Of a stretch of DNA of 64,000 nucleotides, positions 17,397 through 26,244 are shown one piece after another. How positions within the stretch are numbered: position 1 is the first letter of the stretch; each line of letters opens with the position of its first letter. Position numbers and translations under genes: made by a program. This stretch comes from Xanthomonas fragariae (GTDB lineage Bacteria; Pseudomonadota; Gammaproteobacteria; Xanthomonadales; Xanthomonadaceae), in assembly GCF_900183975.1 (NCBI RefSeq), contig NZ_LT853882.1, positions 2,783,501 through 2,847,500 of the forward strand, given 5' to 3'. Below the pieces are notes generated by a model. The model did not search any database. It had not been told where the DNA came from and saw nothing but the letters and a program-made list of their open reading frames with translations.

Positions 17397-17777
17397 ATGC
17401 GCCAAAAAACCTATCCGAGCGACATGAGCCGGGAGCGTTTCGAACACATCCTCCCGATCCTGGAACAAGCGCGCAAGCGCACCAAGCCACGCCGAGTGGA
17501 TATGTATGAGGTGTGGTGCGCAGTGTTGTACGTGCTGCGAACCGGTTGCCAATGGCGAGCGCTACCCAGCGACTTTCCGAAGTGGCGGACCGTGCACGCG
17601 TACTTTGCCAAGTGGAGCGAGTGCGACGATGAAGGAGTGAGCCTGCTGGAGCGGGCGCTCAAAAAATCAGGTTGGCGTGGCCCGCCAGAAACAGGAGCGC
17701 AACATCTTCAGCAGGTTCTTGATCGTGGACGCGCAGAGCGTCAAGAACACGGACACAGCCGGGCAAAAGGGATATGA
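17397..17777 (+). CDS. IS5-family transposase, frame A (copy A)
   Basis: 126 residues from MRQKTYPSDMSRERFEHIL. It carries the DUF4096-type N-terminal domain (VWCAVLYVLRTGCQWRALP...FPKWRTVHAYF). At the A6 run 17661-17666 the conserved reading continues in frame +1 (SKNQVGVARQKQ), so frame A and frame B are joined by programmed slippage. All three copies share this arrangement. Confidence 0.88.
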   Translation: MRQKTYPSDMSRERFEHILPILEQARKRTKPRRVDMYEVWCAVLYVLRTGCQWRALPSDFPKWRTVHAYFAKWSECDDEGVSLLERALKKSGWRGPPETGAQHLQQVLDRGRAERQEHGHSRAKGI

Positions 17778-18195
17778 CGCGGGCAAAAAGGTGTCGGGCA
17801 TCAAGCGGCATATCGCTGTTGATACCCAGGGGTTGCCCCATGCCATCGCGGTGACGACGGCGGAGGTGACCGACCGCAAAGGTGCGCTGCAGGCGCTGGA
17901 GCGCTGTCAGTCAAACTTGACGCATGTACAAAGCCTGCTGTGCGACAGTGGTTACACCGGAGTACCGTTTGCCGAAGGCGTGCGAGAGATTCTAGGCGAG
18001 CAGCTCACGGTGCAGATTGCCAAGCGCAGCGAACTGCACACCTTCAAGGTCATGCCCAAGCGCTGGATCGTCGAGCGCAGTTTTGCCTGGCTGGAGAAAA
18101 ACCGAAGGCTGTGGAAGAACTGCGAGCGCAAACTCAACACCAGCTTGCAGTTCATCCATCTGGCCTTCTTGGCGCTTCTACTCAAAAGATCGTGA
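17677..18195 (+). CDS. IS5-family transposase, frame B (copy A)
   Basis: 172 residues from a GTG, carrying the DDE catalytic part: FLIVDAQSVKNTDTAG (first Asp), LLCDSGYTGVPFAEGV (second Asp) and RWIVERSFAWLEKNRRL (Glu). Probably translated as the C-terminal half of a frameshift fusion with frame A rather than alone. Confidence 0.88.
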   Translation: MARQKQERNIFSRFLIVDAQSVKNTDTAGQKGYDAGKKVSGIKRHIAVDTQGLPHAIAVTTAEVTDRKGALQALERCQSNLTHVQSLLCDSGYTGVPFAEGVREILGEQLTVQIAKRSELHTFKVMPKRWIVERSFAWLEKNRRLWKNCERKLNTSLQFIHLAFLALLLKRS

Positions 18196-18240
18196 ACAGG
18201 CTCTAATAGCCACTGCGTGCGATGCATCGTCAAAATCTAC

Positions 18241-18966
18241 TCAACGCATACCGGTGTTATTACCAGCGCCCTCAGAGCGCAGCGGAATCAAACGAATTTC
18301 CACACGACGATTCTGCGCGCGGCCGGCATCGGTATTGTTGTCGGCGATCGGATAACGCTTGCCGGCGCCCATCGTTTCCATGCGCTCGCGCTGCACGCCT
18401 TGTGCGGTCAGGTATTGCGCCACTGCGCCTGCGCGTTCTTCGGACAGGCGCTGATTGACCGCATCGCTACCGACGCTATCGGTGTGACCAACAACTTCCA
18501 CCATGGTCTGGTTGTACTCGCGCAGCGTCGAGGCAACGCCGTTAAGCGCGGTGTAGAACTGCGGCTTCAACGCGGATTTTCCGAAGTCGAAGGTGATGCC
18601 GTCCGGCAGGTTCAAGGTGATATTGTCGCCCTGGCGCTGCACTTCGATCCCGGTGTTGGCAGTGCGCTGACGCAGTGCGCGTTCCTGTCGATCCTGGTAC
18701 TGGCCGATCGCCGCACCGCTCAGTGCGCCGATACCGGCACCGACCATGGCGTGCTGACGACGCTCGGTGGCGCTGTCGCCGCTGAGCAGGCCAGCAGCCA
18801 CACCGATCGCGGTACCGATCAACGCATTGCGCCCGGTGCGGTTCTGCTGTTGCGTCTGATCGCCGTACTGGTCGCGCTGCACATACGAGCCGCCGGTAGC
18901 GCAGGCGGCCAGCGCGATGGCACTGGCCAGGGCAACGGCGAGACTCTTGGTGGCTGCTGGGGACAT
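18241..18966 (-). CDS. OmpA-family lipoprotein with glycine-zipper segment
   Basis: Outer-membrane lipoprotein thought to anchor the envelope to peptidoglycan. It has a signal peptide with lipobox LAAC (near residue 21), a glycine-rich segment (IGTAIGVAAGLLSG, MVGAGIGALSGAAIG) that may insert in the membrane, and a C-terminal OmpA domain (about 120-230) with the peptidoglycan-binding motif VVGHTDSVGSDAVNQRLSEE and AQNRRVEIRL. It is 241 residues and full length. IS5 copy A lies 37 bp beyond its stop codon. Confidence 0.92.
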   Translation of the reverse strand: MSPAATKSLAVALASAIALAACATGGSYVQRDQYGDQTQQQNRTGRNALIGTAIGVAAGLLSGDSATERRQHAMVGAGIGALSGAAIGQYQDRQERALRQRTANTGIEVQRQGDNITLNLPDGITFDFGKSALKPQFYTALNGVASTLREYNQTMVEVVGHTDSVGSDAVNQRLSEERAGAVAQYLTAQGVQRERMETMGAGKRYPIADNNTDAGRAQNRRVEIRLIPLRSEGAGNNTGMR

Positions 18967-19165
18967 GGTGTTCTCCTATGGCCGGACCATCCGGCACTCG
19001 ATCGTGACCGCGAGGATAAACAGTCCAATGCGATTGGGGCATGATGAAAGCAGCCGCACAGCGCACGCAAATAGCGCACCATTCAGGAAAACGTTTTCAG
19101 TTTGAAACCACAAAAATGTCACGTGGACGAACCCCGGGTGCGCACGCGCACGCCGTCACCCGCGT

Positions 19166-20584
19166 CTACCCGCGGGTCTTCGCATACGCCGCCAACGCAG
19201 CATCGCGGCCCTCCGATAAACCGATGATCGGCGTGCGCGGGTACTCCGGCGCACAGCGTGCCAGCGACAACGGATGCAACCACGGTGCAAAGCGTTCCTT
19301 CACTGCGAGCTTGCCGAGCTCCGGCACCCAGCGGGTGATGTAAGCCGCCTGCGGATCGAATTTCTCCGCTTGCGTCACCGGATTGAATACGCGGAAATAC
19401 GGCGCTGCATCGGCGCCGGTACCGGCCACCCACTGCCAACCCAGCGTGTTGTTGGCCAGATCCGCATCCACCAGCGTGTCCCAGAACCAGCGCGCACCTT
19501 CGATCCAATGGATGCGCAAATGCTTGCACAACAAACTCCCCACGATCATGCGCACGCGGTTGTGCATCCAGCCGGTGTGCCAGAGTTGGCGCATGCCCGC
19601 ATCGATGATTGGAATGCCGGTGCGACCACGCTGCCAGGCCTGCAACGCGACCGGATCCACGGTGGCCCAATCGAATCCTTCGAAGCGCGGATTGAGATTC
19701 TGGTTGGTCGTGTCGGGAAAGTGATGCAGCAGGTGATAGGCAAAATCGCGCCAGCCCAATTGACGGATGTAGCCATCGATCTCTGCGCTAGTACGCGTGT
19801 TGCGATTGGCTTCCAGCGTGCTGGCGATCCGCCACGGCGCAATCTCGCCGAAGTGCAGATGCGGCGACAGCTGCGAGGTGCCGACACGATCGGGCCGATC
19901 GCGGTTTTCGCGATAGCCGGATAGCGCACCGTCGATGAAGATTTCCAACAGTTCATGGGCTCCAGCCTCACCGGGCTGCCAAAGCTCCCAGAAGCCCTGG
20001 TCCCAATGCAGCCTGGGTATCAATCCCAACGTATTCAATGCATCGGTTGTCAGCTGCGCAGGCACCGGCGGCAGACTGCGCGGCGCAGGCAGTGCGACGG
20101 GCAATTGCAGCTGCGTCAGTGCATTGCGCCAGAACGGGGTGAACACCTTGTACGGGCCGCCCTGCTGGGTCGACAACTGCCACGGTTCGAACAACAAGGC
20201 CGAATTGCAGCTCTGCACTTCGATGCCGCGCTCGCGCAACGTGCGTTTGATCTGCGCATCGCGCGGCTGGGTGGCCGGTTCGTATTTACGATTCCAATAC
20301 ACAGCCACCGCACCGGTCTGAGCGATCACCTTATCCAGCACCTGCGCGCTGTTGCCGGCGACAATGACCAAGCCGCTGCCACGCGTACGCAGTGCCGCAT
20401 CCAGCGCCGCCAGCGAGCGATGCCGCCAGGTCCGTGAGGCGGCACCCGGCGTCCACTCGCCTTCTTCTTGTGGCGCATCGATGTACAACGGAATCGGGTG
20501 GTGCCCGGCATCCAGTGCGGCACGTAGGGCCGGGTTGTCTTCCAGACGCAGATCGCGACGAAACCAGACGATGGCGTGTGACAT
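19166..20584 (-). CDS. phrB: Deoxyribodipyrimidine photo-lyase
   Basis: Light-driven repair of cyclobutane pyrimidine dimers using FADH- and an antenna chromophore. The N-terminal photolyase domain begins VWFRRDLRLEDNPAL; the FAD-binding C-terminal region includes TSQLSPHLHFGEIAPWRI, RQLGWRDFAYHLLHHFP, and the signature WMHNRVRMIVGSLLCKHL followed by LANNTLGWQW. It is 472 residues, the standard length. It stands alone, about 100 bp beyond dnaB on the same strand. Confidence 0.94.
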   Translation of the reverse strand: MSHAIVWFRRDLRLEDNPALRAALDAGHHPIPLYIDAPQEEGEWTPGAASRTWRHRSLAALDAALRTRGSGLVIVAGNSAQVLDKVIAQTGAVAVYWNRKYEPATQPRDAQIKRTLRERGIEVQSCNSALLFEPWQLSTQQGGPYKVFTPFWRNALTQLQLPVALPAPRSLPPVPAQLTTDALNTLGLIPRLHWDQGFWELWQPGEAGAHELLEIFIDGALSGYRENRDRPDRVGTSQLSPHLHFGEIAPWRIASTLEANRNTRTSAEIDGYIRQLGWRDFAYHLLHHFPDTTNQNLNPRFEGFDWATVDPVALQAWQRGRTGIPIIDAGMRQLWHTGWMHNRVRMIVGSLLCKHLRIHWIEGARWFWDTLVDADLANNTLGWQWVAGTGADAAPYFRVFNPVTQAEKFDPQAAYITRWVPELGKLAVKERFAPWLHPLSLARCAPEYPRTPIIGLSEGRDAALAAYAKTRG

Positions 20585-20685
20585 AGGAATTCGGCAGCGG
20601 TAGTGAGGCGCGCAGCATAAGCCAGCAGGGGCAACGATGCCGCGATGCCGGGCGAACGAATGCTCGCCCAGCTAGCCCACAACGC

Positions 20686-22113
20686 TTACTCGAAACTGCC
20701 CACCGAGTCGTGCGCCAGATTGTCGAAACGGGTGTATTCGCCGAAGAATTTGAGCTTGCACGAGCCGGTGGGACCACCGCGGTGCTTGCCGATGATGATC
20801 TCGGCCAGGCCCTTGTCCGGCGAATTTTCCTTGTTGTAGTAATCGTCGCGGTAGATGAAGACAATCATGTCGGCGTCCTGCTCGATCGCGCCGGATTCGC
20901 GCAAATCGGCCATCACCGGGCGTTTGTCGGTACGGGTTTCCAACGAGCGATTGAGCTGCGACAACGCGATCACCGGCACGTTCAACTCCTTGGCCAGGCC
21001 CTTGAGCGAACGCGAGATTTCCGAAATTTCGGTCGCGCGGTTTTCGCTATTGCCCGGCACCGACATCAGCTGCAGGTAGTCGATGACGATCAGGCCAAGA
21101 TCGTGTTCGCGCTTGAGTCGGCGGCACTTGGAACGCAGCACTTCCGGCGACACGCCAGGTGTGTCGTCGATAAAGATCTTGGTTTCTTTCAGCATCTTGA
21201 TCGCGCCGGTCACGCGCGCCCAATCTTCGTCTTCCAATGCACCGGTACGCAAACGTTGCGCATTAATGCGGCCGTTGGATGAAATCAGACGCATCGCCAG
21301 CTGCGATGCCGACATTTCCATCGAAAACACCGCCACGCCCTTCTTGGATTTGATCGCGACGTATTCGGCGATATTAAGCGCAAGCGTGGTTTTGCCCATC
21401 GCCGGACGCGCGGCAAGGATGATCAGATCGGTCGGCTGCAGGCCGGCGGTCATCGCATCGAAATCGGTGTAGCCGGTCGGAAGACCAGTGATGTTGCCGC
21501 CGTTTTCGAAACGGATGCGCAGCTCTTCGAAAGCGTCCTTCAATGCGCTTGGCATCGCCACGAAATCGGTACGCCCGCGCGCGCCGGCTTCGGCGATCTT
21601 GAACACCGCTTTTTCCGCCGACGACAACAGCTCCACGCTCTCGCGGCCCTCCGGTTGAAAGCCGTCGTTGACGATGGTGGTGCCGACTTCGATCAACTGC
21701 CGCAACACTGCCTTGTCGCGCACGATTTCCGCATACGCAACGATGTTGGCCGCCGACGGCGTGGTGCTGGCCAGCTCGATCAGATAAGCGCCATCGCCCA
21801 CCTGCTCCAGCTTGCCCTGCGACTCGAACCACTCGCCCAGGGTCACCGCATCGAAGGGGCGATCCTTTTCGGCCAGTTCGTGGATGGCGCGGTAGATCAA
21901 CCGGTGATCGCGCCGGTAGAAGTCGTTCTCGGTGAGCTGGTCGTTGATCCGGTCGAATGCATCCGGCGCCAACATCAGACCACCCAGCACCGCTTGCTCG
22001 GCCTCGACCGAATGCGGTGGCACCCGCAACTGGTCCAGACGCGGCTCGGGACGATCATAATCGTCGTCGCGGTCGCGATTGCGCTTGGAACGGAAACCAG
22101 GGCGAGCGGACAT
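20686..22113 (-). CDS. dnaB: Replicative DNA helicase DnaB
   Basis: Hexameric 5'-3' fork helicase. The N-terminal domain (VEAEQAVLGGLMLAPDAFD) precedes the RecA-like domain with Walker A ARPAMGKTTLALNIAEY, Walker B LIVIDYLQLMS and RESGAIEQDADMIVFIYR. It is 475 residues. The ATG at 22113 (MSARPGFRSKRNRD) is the only ATG available; two codons upstream a TTG would add two residues. There is no intein or insertion, which is worth noting since dnaB is a common intein site. Confidence 0.96.
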   Translation of the reverse strand: MSARPGFRSKRNRDRDDDYDRPEPRLDQLRVPPHSVEAEQAVLGGLMLAPDAFDRINDQLTENDFYRRDHRLIYRAIHELAEKDRPFDAVTLGEWFESQGKLEQVGDGAYLIELASTTPSAANIVAYAEIVRDKAVLRQLIEVGTTIVNDGFQPEGRESVELLSSAEKAVFKIAEAGARGRTDFVAMPSALKDAFEELRIRFENGGNITGLPTGYTDFDAMTAGLQPTDLIILAARPAMGKTTLALNIAEYVAIKSKKGVAVFSMEMSASQLAMRLISSNGRINAQRLRTGALEDEDWARVTGAIKMLKETKIFIDDTPGVSPEVLRSKCRRLKREHDLGLIVIDYLQLMSVPGNSENRATEISEISRSLKGLAKELNVPVIALSQLNRSLETRTDKRPVMADLRESGAIEQDADMIVFIYRDDYYNKENSPDKGLAEIIIGKHRGGPTGSCKLKFFGEYTRFDNLAHDSVGSFE

Positions 22114-22333
22114 GGACAAACAGACCTAACACCGGCGGACGGGGGCGGCAAGCATAGTCGTCGGCGGCGCCGTCGACCATGCACAACTCTGTGGATAACT
22201 GGTGCATAGCCAGTGCATCACCTGTCTACGCGCGGCTGTCGCAGAGACCCAGACCTTTGCCATGCATGGTTTTGCGCCACACTGCCAAGCCCACTTGGCA
22301 CCTGCATGCAGGCAGTCCTGGGCTGTGATCAAC

Positions 22334-22888
22334 TCAGCGCTTGAGGTGCTCGATCAGGCCAAGGAACCTGTCGACAAAGCCCTGCAGGAACGCGCGGCTG
22401 TCAGCGTTGACGATCTGATCGTCGGCCCCGAACAGACCTTCGTTGTACTGCAGGAAGACTTCCGGCTGACCAAGCACATGCATGTTCAGATACGACAGCA
22501 CATTGCGCAGATGCTGCTGCGCAGTGGCGGTGCCGATCGCGCCCACCGAGATGCCGACCACGGCCGCCGGCTTGCCGGAAAACGCACTATCCCCGTACGG
22601 CCGCGCGCCGGTATCGATGGCGTTCTTGAGCACGCCGGGAATCGAGCGGTTGTATTCGGGGGTTACGAACAACACCGCATCGGCGGCGCGCACTTGCTGC
22701 TTCAGGCGCGTGCCCTGGGCCGGGAAATCCACATCGTGGTCCTGGTTGTATAGCGGGATGTCGCCGATCTCCGGGTACTCGAACACGGCCTTGTCGCCAG
22801 CCAGATGTTCCAATGCGCGCGCCAGCTGACGGTTGTACGACTCTGCGCGCAAGCTGCCGACCAGCACGGCGATGGTGATCTTGCTCAT
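22334..22888 (-). CDS. NAD(P)H-dependent FMN reductase (ChrR/YieF-like)
   Basis: Flavodoxin-fold reductase of quinones, azo compounds or chromate. It has the FMN-binding motif VLVGSLRAESYNRQLA and the loop VTPEYNRSIPGVLKNAID, both typical of the NADPH-dependent FMN reductase family. It is 184 residues from MSKITIAVL; the earlier in-frame start would add 18 unrelated residues. The physiological substrate cannot be told from sequence. Confidence 0.88.
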   Translation of the reverse strand: MSKITIAVLVGSLRAESYNRQLARALEHLAGDKAVFEYPEIGDIPLYNQDHDVDFPAQGTRLKQQVRAADAVLFVTPEYNRSIPGVLKNAIDTGARPYGDSAFSGKPAAVVGISVGAIGTATAQQHLRNVLSYLNMHVLGQPEVFLQYNEGLFGADDQIVNADSRAFLQGFVDRFLGLIEHLKR

Positions 22889-22967
22889 GGGAACACTCCA
22901 TTGAGGAAACCAGCGCCCCACTCTAGTCAGCGCGGCGCTCACAGCCAGTGAAGCGTTGCGTGGCGCC

Positions 22968-24908
22968 TCAGCGGCTGGTCGCGGCGCGTTGCGCGCGCCA
23001 GTGCACCTGCCAGGCCTGGAACATCAGCACCGTCCACAGATGCGTATGCCATTTGCGCTCGCCGCCGTTGAAGTCGCGCCATAGCCCGGCCACGGTATCA
23101 GCAGCGAACACACCATCGCGCTCCAACGTGCCGTGCGCCAACAGATCGTCCGCCCAGCCGTTCAAATCGCCGCGCAGCCACGCACTGACCGGCGCGCCAA
23201 AGCCACGCTTGCCGCGGTAAACCATTGGGTCCGGCAGATAGCGGCACAGCACGCGCTTGAGCAGGTACTTGCTGACCCCGTCGCGATACTTCAGCGACAA
23301 CGGCAGCGACCAGGCGAATTCGGCCACGCGCCAGTCCAGCAAAGGTGCGCGCGCTTCCAGCCCCACCGCCATGGTGGTGCGATCCACCTTGCACAGCAGA
23401 TCGTCGGGCAGATAGGCGGCGAAATCGGCCAGCATCATCGCATCGGCCGGTGTGCCGGAGCCGTGCAGGGGGTCGGCAAGGCTATAGAAACTGTCGGGTT
23501 CGGTCGCACCCAGTACCACTGCGGCAGGGTCACGCCAGCGCGAAATGCGATTGCGATAGATGTCGCCAATGCCGCGTGCGCCGGCCTCGGCCACCAGTGC
23601 GGCCAGGCCGCCGGTGCGCGAGGATTCGCCACTGCTGCGCGCTGCCAACGCCATCAGTCGTCGCAGCGGCACCGGCACCAGCCCATGCATGCGCCAGTTG
23701 CGCAGCGCACGCTGGTAGCGGCCATAGCCGAAAAACAACTCGTCGCCGCCATCGCCGGACAGCGCCACCGTTACTCCGCAGCGTGCCAAGCGTGCGACCA
23801 ACGCGGTCGGCACTTGCGAGGCATCGGCGAAGGGTTCGTCGAACATGTCCGGCAAGCTTGGCACCACCGCCAATGCGTCGGCACCGCTGACGTAGAGCTC
23901 GGTGTGATCGGTGTGCAGATGCTTGGCCACTTCGCGCGCCAGCGGCGCTTCGTCGTGATGCGAGCCTTCAAACCCGATACCGAAGGTGTGCACAGGCTGC
24001 GCGCTTTGTGCTTGCATCATTGCGGTGACAATCGAAGAATCGGTGCCGCCGGACAGGAACACGCCCACCGGCACGTCGGCCACCATGCGCAGCGCCACCG
24101 CATCGCGTAGTACGCTATCGAGTTGCTCTTCAGCCTGCACATCGCTGCCGGTGAACCGCGCTGACAACGCGCGCTGCATCGCTTCGCGTGCGTTCCAGAA
24201 CGGCTGCTGCGCCTGATTCGGCCGATGCGCTGCCGCCCCAGCCGCCACCGTCTGCGCATCCAGCCGCAGTACGCGCCCAGGCATCAACTTGAAGGTGCGT
24301 TCGTGGATGCAGGCCGGGGCCGGGATGTAGCCCAGCCGCAGCAGCAAGGTCAGCGCATCGCGATCGACGCCGTTATCGAAATCCGGGTGTTGCCACAACG
24401 CCTTGAGCTCGGAACCGAACACCAGCGTGTCGCCGGCCCACCCGTAATACAGCGGCTTCTTGCCAACGCGGTCGCGCGCCAACGCTAGGCAGTTGTCACG
24501 CTCATCCCATAGCGCCAGCGCAAACATGCCGTTGCAGCGGGTCAACGTATTGTCCAGGCCCCACTCCATCACTGCGGCCAGAAGCACTTCCGTATCGGAG
24601 TGACCACGAAAGCGATGCCCGAGTGCGGACAAGGCCGCACGCAGCTGTGCGAAGTTGTAAACCTCGCCGTTGTAGGCCAGCACGTAGCGACCGTCGGCCG
24701 AGCGCATCGGCTGATGGCCGAGCGGCGACAGATCCAGAATGCTCAGCCGTTGATGCGCCAGCGCCACGCCGGCCTGCGCATCGCACCAGCTGCCCGCATC
24801 GTCGGGGCCGCGATGGCGCAAGGCCGCGCCCATCGGTCGCACCAGCGCGTCGAGCTGTTCGCCATGCAAGCGCGGCGAAGCCAGCAGCATTCCCGCCAAA
24901 CCACACAT
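22968..24908 (-). CDS. asnB: Asparagine synthase (glutamine-hydrolysing)
   Basis: Makes asparagine from aspartate using glutamine amide nitrogen. The N-terminal amidotransferase domain starts MCGLAGML, so Cys2 is the nucleophile, and includes LRHRGPDDAG and LAYNGEVYNF. The synthetase domain has the PP-loop VFLSGGTDSSIVTAM. Its 646 residues match the AsnB subgroup often found in polysaccharide loci, where products amidate sugars or peptides. No such locus is present here, so simple asparagine synthesis is likely. Confidence 0.9.
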   Translation of the reverse strand: MCGLAGMLLASPRLHGEQLDALVRPMGAALRHRGPDDAGSWCDAQAGVALAHQRLSILDLSPLGHQPMRSADGRYVLAYNGEVYNFAQLRAALSALGHRFRGHSDTEVLLAAVMEWGLDNTLTRCNGMFALALWDERDNCLALARDRVGKKPLYYGWAGDTLVFGSELKALWQHPDFDNGVDRDALTLLLRLGYIPAPACIHERTFKLMPGRVLRLDAQTVAAGAAAHRPNQAQQPFWNAREAMQRALSARFTGSDVQAEEQLDSVLRDAVALRMVADVPVGVFLSGGTDSSIVTAMMQAQSAQPVHTFGIGFEGSHHDEAPLAREVAKHLHTDHTELYVSGADALAVVPSLPDMFDEPFADASQVPTALVARLARCGVTVALSGDGGDELFFGYGRYQRALRNWRMHGLVPVPLRRLMALAARSSGESSRTGGLAALVAEAGARGIGDIYRNRISRWRDPAAVVLGATEPDSFYSLADPLHGSGTPADAMMLADFAAYLPDDLLCKVDRTTMAVGLEARAPLLDWRVAEFAWSLPLSLKYRDGVSKYLLKRVLCRYLPDPMVYRGKRGFGAPVSAWLRGDLNGWADDLLAHGTLERDGVFAADTVAGLWRDFNGGERKWHTHLWTVLMFQAWQVHWRAQRAATSR

Positions 24909-24930
24909 CGTCAGTGCTCCTGCACGCTGC

Positions 24931-25584
24931 TCATGCCGTCACTGCCGTAGGTGCCGGCATCGCGACGTAGCGCGGCAGCGCCTGCACGCGATGCAACCAT
25001 GCGCCGATCGCTGGCCAGCGTTCCAGATCGAAGCCGCCGTCTTCGGCGCAATGGATGTACGCAAACAGCGCGATGTCGGCGATGCCGTAGTCGCCTCCGG
25101 TGAACCAGGCATGCTGCCGCAGATGCTGCTCCATCACCGCCAGTGCCTGCTCGCCGCGCGCACGCAGCTGCGGCAACTCGGCGCGGCGCGCGGCATCGTG
25201 TGGCGTCCACAGGCTGATGAAACGCGCCACCGCCACATACGGCTCATGGCTGTACTGCTCATGGCTGTACTGCTCGAAGAACATCCAGCTCAGCGCTTGC
25301 GCGCGCTGCCACGCATCGGCGGGCAAATATGGCGTGCCTTCGGCCAGCCAGAACAGGATCGCGTTGGATTCGGTCAGCACGCGGCCATCGTCGCGCTCCA
25401 CCATCGGTACCTTGCCGTTTGGATTCTTGGCTAGGTACTCGGGCGTGCGGGTCTGCCCTGCAACGCTATCGACCTCGACCCAATGATAGCGGCTGCCCAG
25501 CTGCTCCAGCATCAGGCGCACCTTGTAGCAGTTGCCGGAGCTGGACATGCCATGGACGGTCAACGGGGGACGCATGATCGACAT
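24931..25584 (-). CDS. Glutathione S-transferase family protein
   Basis: Cytosolic GST-fold protein of about 217 residues. The N-terminal thioredoxin-like domain has SSGNCYKVRLMLEQLG and NPNGKVPMVERDDGRVLTES; the C-terminal all-helical domain has YGIADIALFAYIHCAEDG. An odd feature is a 15-bp tandem duplication near 25250 giving EQYSHEQYSHEP where relatives have one EQYSHEP, adding five residues at the start of the helical domain. The start follows MSIMRPPLTVHG. Confidence 0.88.
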   Translation of the reverse strand: MSIMRPPLTVHGMSSSGNCYKVRLMLEQLGSRYHWVEVDSVAGQTRTPEYLAKNPNGKVPMVERDDGRVLTESNAILFWLAEGTPYLPADAWQRAQALSWMFFEQYSHEQYSHEPYVAVARFISLWTPHDAARRAELPQLRARGEQALAVMEQHLRQHAWFTGGDYGIADIALFAYIHCAEDGGFDLERWPAIGAWLHRVQALPRYVAMPAPTAVTA

Positions 25585-25732
25585 CAAGCTGGTTCCGCGG
25601 CAGCGACGAAGGGCTGGCAGTGTCACAGCCCTGCGTAACTTTGCAAAGCCCCGCAAGAGGCGTCGGCAAGCCGATACCGCAGTTGCGCGCGCTACGGTCG
25701 TCAGGCGGCGGCCATGCCGCGCTGACCTCGCC

Positions 25733-26161
25733 TCAGGACATCGCCACCATCGGCACCGGCACGCCCAACTTCGCGATCAGCACACCCAGTGCCGACACCG
25801 TCAACGCCCAGGCGCCGAACGCACGTATGCGCCGAGAGCCCGTCGCGCCCCCCACTGTCTGGACCGCACAGACCGACCACCACGGCCCACCCAGCATCAG
25901 CAGCAGCGCGCACATCGCCAGCCGCGCCAACCCAGCCGGATCGCTTGCGCCGGTATGCAGCAAAGCTGCATGTCGGCCGCGGCACGCGTTACGCCATCTG
26001 CGAGGATACGGTCGGTGGATCGCTGCCCCCTCCGGCCAGACGTCCATCCACTCGCTGAGCTGGAACAATGGGAAGCCGAGCTCGTCGCCCTCGTCGGCCG
26101 GCCACTCCAACCGATACGCCTCATGCGTTCGCACATTCAGCGCATCGGCATCATCGATCAT
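25733..26161 (-). CDS. Hypothetical protein, possibly degenerate
   Basis: 142 residues from MIDDADALNV. The N-terminal half (EAYRLEWPADEGDELGFPLF) is acidic; the C-terminal half has two hydrophobic segments (LARLAMCALLLMLGG and AWALTVSALGVLIAKLGVPV), so it may be a small membrane protein. The middle portion (PYPRRWRNACRGRHAALLH) looks out of frame relative to its surroundings, which suggests frameshifts. I do not recognise the family. Confidence 0.3.
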   Translation of the reverse strand: MIDDADALNVRTHEAYRLEWPADEGDELGFPLFQLSEWMDVWPEGAAIHRPYPRRWRNACRGRHAALLHTGASDPAGLARLAMCALLLMLGGPWWSVCAVQTVGGATGSRRIRAFGAWALTVSALGVLIAKLGVPVPMVAMS

Positions 26162-26244
26162 CGGCGCACTCACCTGCGTCAGCGCGGTGTAGTACTGCCA
26201 ACGCGTCCTGTCCGTCCAGCACCGGCGAACCGCGCACGTTAGCC

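Larger units (their letters stand above)
17355..18203 (+). mobile_element. IS5-family (IS1031-type) element, copy A, intact
   Basis: 849 bp bounded by GAACCTGTTCACGATCTTT and its near-perfect inverse (ends GAACAGGCTC). It is flanked by TAA at 17352-17354 and 18204-18206, a TNA duplication typical of the IS1031 group. Two overlapping frames encode the transposase. Of three copies in the window this is the only one with both frames intact. Confidence 0.93.

Noticed and set aside
23133..24110. 325-codon open frame on the plus strand
   Set aside because: Antisense to asnB; no recognisable domain.
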